This document shows, in pieces, positions 61,771-64,000 of a stretch of 64,000 nucleotides of DNA (the first letter of the stretch is position 1; each line of letters begins with the position of its first letter). The DNA lies in assembly GCA_963792895.1 (NCBI GenBank), contig CAWBYA010000007.1, forward strand, positions 806,001 through 870,000, written 5' to 3'. Made by a program: the position numbers and the translations under genes. The stretch comes from UBA6912 sp963792895 (GTDB lineage: Bacteria; Actinomycetota; Acidimicrobiia; Spongiisociales; UBA5794). Below the pieces are notes generated by a model. The model searched no databases. It was not told the DNA's origin and worked only from the letters and a program-made list of their open reading frames with translations.

Positions 61771-61780
61771 GGGACGGTCG

Positions 61781-61809
61781 AGTATGACCCGGTGCTTGCC
61801 GTGCGTCAA
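61781..61809 (-). promoter_or_regulatory. housekeeping promoter of the cimA leader
   Basis: On the minus strand TTGACG, 17 bases, CATACT; ten bases further is the leader-peptide ATG. Confidence 0.75.
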
Positions 61810-61870
61810 GGTCGACGCCAAACCGAGGGGGCGAGGCACGCCCCCTCGGTCGGGCGAGTACGAGGCTCCG

Positions 61871-62542
61871 CTACCCGATGGTTGGGCCGCCTCCGTCGCT
61901 CGGGCTGAGGTACTTGGCCCACCACTTGCGGGCGGTGTCGATCCCGCCGACACCAAATGCGATGGCAAAGGCGATGCCGATGCCGCCGAAGATCGCAGTC
62001 GTGAGGGCGTTGACGAAGAACCCGACCTCGAGCAGTTCGAGTGCCGTGACCAGGCCGAAGAGGATGAAACCCACCCGCGTGAGCCAGGGCAACCATGTAA
62101 CCCCGTTCGACTGGGACCACGGCTCTACGAGCCCGGCCACGAACTTGCCGACGGCGGCCGCAATGACCACCACGATGAACGCGACGAAGATCAGTGGCAA
62201 GACGGCGATGAAGCGCTCCAGCAGACCGACGATGGTGTCCGCTTCGACCGCCTGGAAAGCGAGCAAGAGGATGGTCAGCCACAGGAAGAAGTAGACGATG
62301 GACGCTGCGAGCGTCGACGCTTGATAGCCGGACTCCTGCAACGCCGAGTTGATGCCTGCCGCATCCAGCACCGCCTGCACCGGCTGTGTATCGAGCAGTC
62401 GCTTGACGACGTTCTTGACGATGCGCGCGATGAACCATCCGACGATGAGGATGACCAGTGCACCGAGCACCTTTGGGGTCCAATCGCCTATCGCGGTACC
62501 GATGTCGCGCAGACCTTCGGTCAATCGATCCCAGAATGACAT
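61871..62542 (-). CDS. MscS-like small transmembrane protein (conserved TM-helix family)
   Basis: 223 residues with four to five hydrophobic helices: ALVILIVGWFIARIVKNVVKRLLD, SIVYFFLWLTILLLAFQAV, VLPLIFVAFIVVVIAAAVGKFVAG and a C-terminal GFFVNALTTAIFGGIGIAFAIAFGVGGIDTARKW. The last one resembles the MscS TM3. The beta domain of MscS is missing, as in the CmpX-like/TM-helix family. Possibly an osmotic channel. Start at 62542 behind AAGGAGAG. Confidence 0.7.
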   Translation of the reverse strand: MSFWDRLTEGLRDIGTAIGDWTPKVLGALVILIVGWFIARIVKNVVKRLLDTQPVQAVLDAAGINSALQESGYQASTLAASIVYFFLWLTILLLAFQAVEADTIVGLLERFIAVLPLIFVAFIVVVIAAAVGKFVAGLVEPWSQSNGVTWLPWLTRVGFILFGLVTALELLEVGFFVNALTTAIFGGIGIAFAIAFGVGGIDTARKWWAKYLSPSDGGGPTIG

Positions 62543-62713
62543 GAGCTCTCCTTCGCTCGCTTACGGCTCAGGAGCCCCGGTTGTGGCGGCAAACGAAGCC
62601 AGTCGGCTCTCGGATTACCCGTCGATGGCCTCCCGGCCTCGTCCGCAGCGTAGTGAAACCGTTGTGGCGCCTCCAAGGACCGCGCATCAGCGGCATGCCG
62701 ACCGACGCCCGCC

Positions 62714-63169
62714 TCAGCCCTCGCTGCGGACGTCGGCGTCCACCGTGATCGCTCCTGCGGCGCCGAAATCGAGGGTCACGGGAACGACGTCTCCGATCAC
62801 CAGCTCCTGGGTCACGCCCAGGCACATCACATGGAGACCCCCGGGCCCGAGCACCAACGTCGACCCGGGGGCCACGGCGATCGACTCCAGGGGCCGCATC
62901 CGCATGACGCCGTCTTCCTCGGTGCTCTCGTGGAGCTCGGCGGCTTGACAGGCGGGGGCAGACGCGCCGATCAGGTTGTCGAGCTCTGCGCCCAGGTTGT
63001 CGATGGTCATGTAGATGGCCGTGGGGCTGCCGTCGCCAGGGTTGGGTCGTGCCCATGCGCTCGTGACCGTGATGTCGCCGATCCGGGCCGCATCAACGAG
63101 CGTGTCGTCGCCTCCGCACGCCCCAAGAAGAAGCAGTGCGATCAAGCTGCTGGCGAACCTTCGCCGCAT
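62714..63169 (-). CDS. copper chaperone PCu(A)C lipoprotein
   Basis: 151 residues. LLLLGACGG is a lipobox. The copper-binding set is H in LHESTEEDGVMRMRP, M in VMRM, and HVM in GPGGLHVMCLG, as in the HxnMxnHxM motif. It delivers Cu(I) to the CuA site of cytochrome c oxidase. The ATG at 63169 follows GAGGAGGAG. It lies 92 bases after sco1 on the same strand. Confidence 0.88.
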   Translation of the reverse strand: MRRRFASSLIALLLLGACGGDDTLVDAARIGDITVTSAWARPNPGDGSPTAIYMTIDNLGAELDNLIGASAPACQAAELHESTEEDGVMRMRPLESIAVAPGSTLVLGPGGLHVMCLGVTQELVIGDVVPVTLDFGAAGAITVDADVRSEG

Positions 63170-63261
63170 CTCTCTCCTCCTCGTCCCCTCCGCCAGGAAC
63201 GCTACGACTGTGCGCACGAAACGCAAAAGGCGTCCGGAGGGGACGAGGGAGCGGGAGAGCG

Positions 63262-63858
63262 TCACCCGAGGAGATACCTGAGATCGTCGGCTATTTCGGT
63301 TGCGGACACCTCGAACGGCAGCACCAGCTTCAGGGATCCCTCGCGGTCGACGACCATCAGTGTCGCGGTGTGGTCGACGAGATAGCCGGCGGCGCCGGTC
63401 ACCTCTGCCTTCTCGAAATACACGCCGTAGACGGTGGCGAGGCGGGCAACCTCTTCCCGCGTTCCCGTGAGCCCGATGAACGACGGATCGAATGCCGGCA
63501 CGTATCGGGCGAGAACGTCAGGCGTGTCCCTTTCCGGGTCAACCGAGACCATCAGCACCTGGACGGCGTCGGCCTCGTCGCCGAGCTCATCGAGCGCCGC
63601 CGCGAGCCGGCTCAAGGTCGTCGGGCACACGTCCGGGCAGTACGTGTAGCCGAAGTACATCACGACGACCCGTCCGGCGAAGTCGTCGAGGCTCATGCGC
63701 TCGCCCGTGTGGGCGACCAGGTCGACGGTCGGTGCCGGGCTCGACGATTGGATGACGGCGCCGTGGAACACGTGGGGGCGCAATCGGGGGAGCACCCCGA
63801 ACCAGCCGACCGCGGCCACGATGACGATCACGATCGCCGTGGTGAGCGCTCTCCTCAT
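63262..63858 (-). CDS. SCO1/SenC-family copper protein
   Basis: 198 residues: an N-terminal membrane anchor (about 5-24), then a thioredoxin fold with YFGYTYCPDVCPTTLSRLA (copper-binding CxxxC) and the ligand histidine in LVDHTATLMVVD. Helps insert copper into cytochrome oxidase with the PCu(A)C protein downstream. The ATG at 63858 overlaps the upstream stop by four bases; a GTG at 63867 is an alternative. Confidence 0.9.
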   Translation of the reverse strand: MRRALTTAIVIVIVAAVGWFGVLPRLRPHVFHGAVIQSSSPAPTVDLVAHTGERMSLDDFAGRVVVMYFGYTYCPDVCPTTLSRLAAALDELGDEADAVQVLMVSVDPERDTPDVLARYVPAFDPSFIGLTGTREEVARLATVYGVYFEKAEVTGAAGYLVDHTATLMVVDREGSLKLVLPFEVSATEIADDLRYLLG

Positions 63859-64000
63859 GGATAGCACAGGAAGAAGTGGGCGGCTTCGTAGGCAACGCTG
63901 GCCGCACCGTGGCTGTTGCGGAGTTCCTCGCCGAGGATGTCGACGTGGTGCAGGATCTTGTCGACGTCCGAGGCGAGGGTCTGGTAGCGATACTCGCCGC
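63855..64000 (-). CDS. hypothetical protein, C-terminal fragment cut by the window edge
   Basis: The last 47 codons of a gene that enters from the right: ...YQTLASDVDKILHHVDILGEELRNSHGAASVAYEAAHFFLCYP. No family recognised from this piece. Its TGA overlaps the sco1 ATG, so it is probably part of the same copper operon. Confidence 0.6.
   Translation of the reverse strand, partial: GEYRYQTLASDVDKILHHVDILGEELRNSHGAASVAYEAAHFFLCYP

Overview
This is a GC-rich chromosomal segment of a flagellated actinobacterium. GTG starts are common and there is a CIRCE-controlled groESL pair. The GerMN protein and the flagellar gene order (flgB-flgC-fliE-fliF...; FlbD/SwrD, FliW and CsrA present; no P- or L-ring genes) fit a Gram-positive-type cell. 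A deep-branching Actinomycetota lineage, perhaps Acidimicrobiia, is my guess, but no rRNA or other decisive marker is present. Left arm (1-20330): nnr, alr, a broken P1 peptidase, a type-4 uracil-DNA glycosylase, the tRNA t6A genes tsaE-tsaB-rimI-tsaD, CIRCE-groES-groEL, several single genes (GerMN protein, GNAT, NUDIX, PLP decarboxylase, SDR), a Fe3+-type ABC importer, a PNPOx-like flavoprotein and an Nfu_N/HEAT protein. Centre (20360-60000): almost a whole flagellar regulon. The order is fliC, fliD-fliS-fliT; flgB-flgC-fliE-F-G-H-I-J-lytic transglycosylase-fliK-flgD; flbD1-motA-motB-fliL-M-N-O-P-Q-R; flhB-flhA-flhF-like-small membrane protein; a c-di-GMP HD-GYP gene; two flgN paralogues; flgK-flgL-fliW-csrA; flgE; a second flbD; nhaA; an M15 peptidase; and fliA (sigma-28) itself. 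No flgM, flgF/flgG, flhG or chemotaxis genes were recognised here. Right arm (60070-64000): an isoleucine-type citramalate synthase behind a leader-peptide attenuator, an MscS-like membrane protein, and PCu(A)C and SCO1 copper genes. The main discovery is regulatory. Thirteen intergenic sites share the architecture TTAA(or close)-exactly 15 nt-GCCGACRG, an evident sigma-28 promoter. They sit upstream of late genes and also of hook-basal-body and export operons, an HD-GYP phosphodiesterase gene, a Na+/H+ antiporter gene (nhaA), a novel RusA-like gene and an M15 peptidase gene. An intrinsic terminator lies between the sigma-28 promoter and flgB with no room for another promoter after it, suggesting attenuation of the basal-body operon. 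Caution: about fifteen genes or gene parts are split by single-base shifts. All of them look like +1 insertions and both halves stay conserved, so residual insertion errors in the sequence are likely; I annotate the full spans and flag each case.
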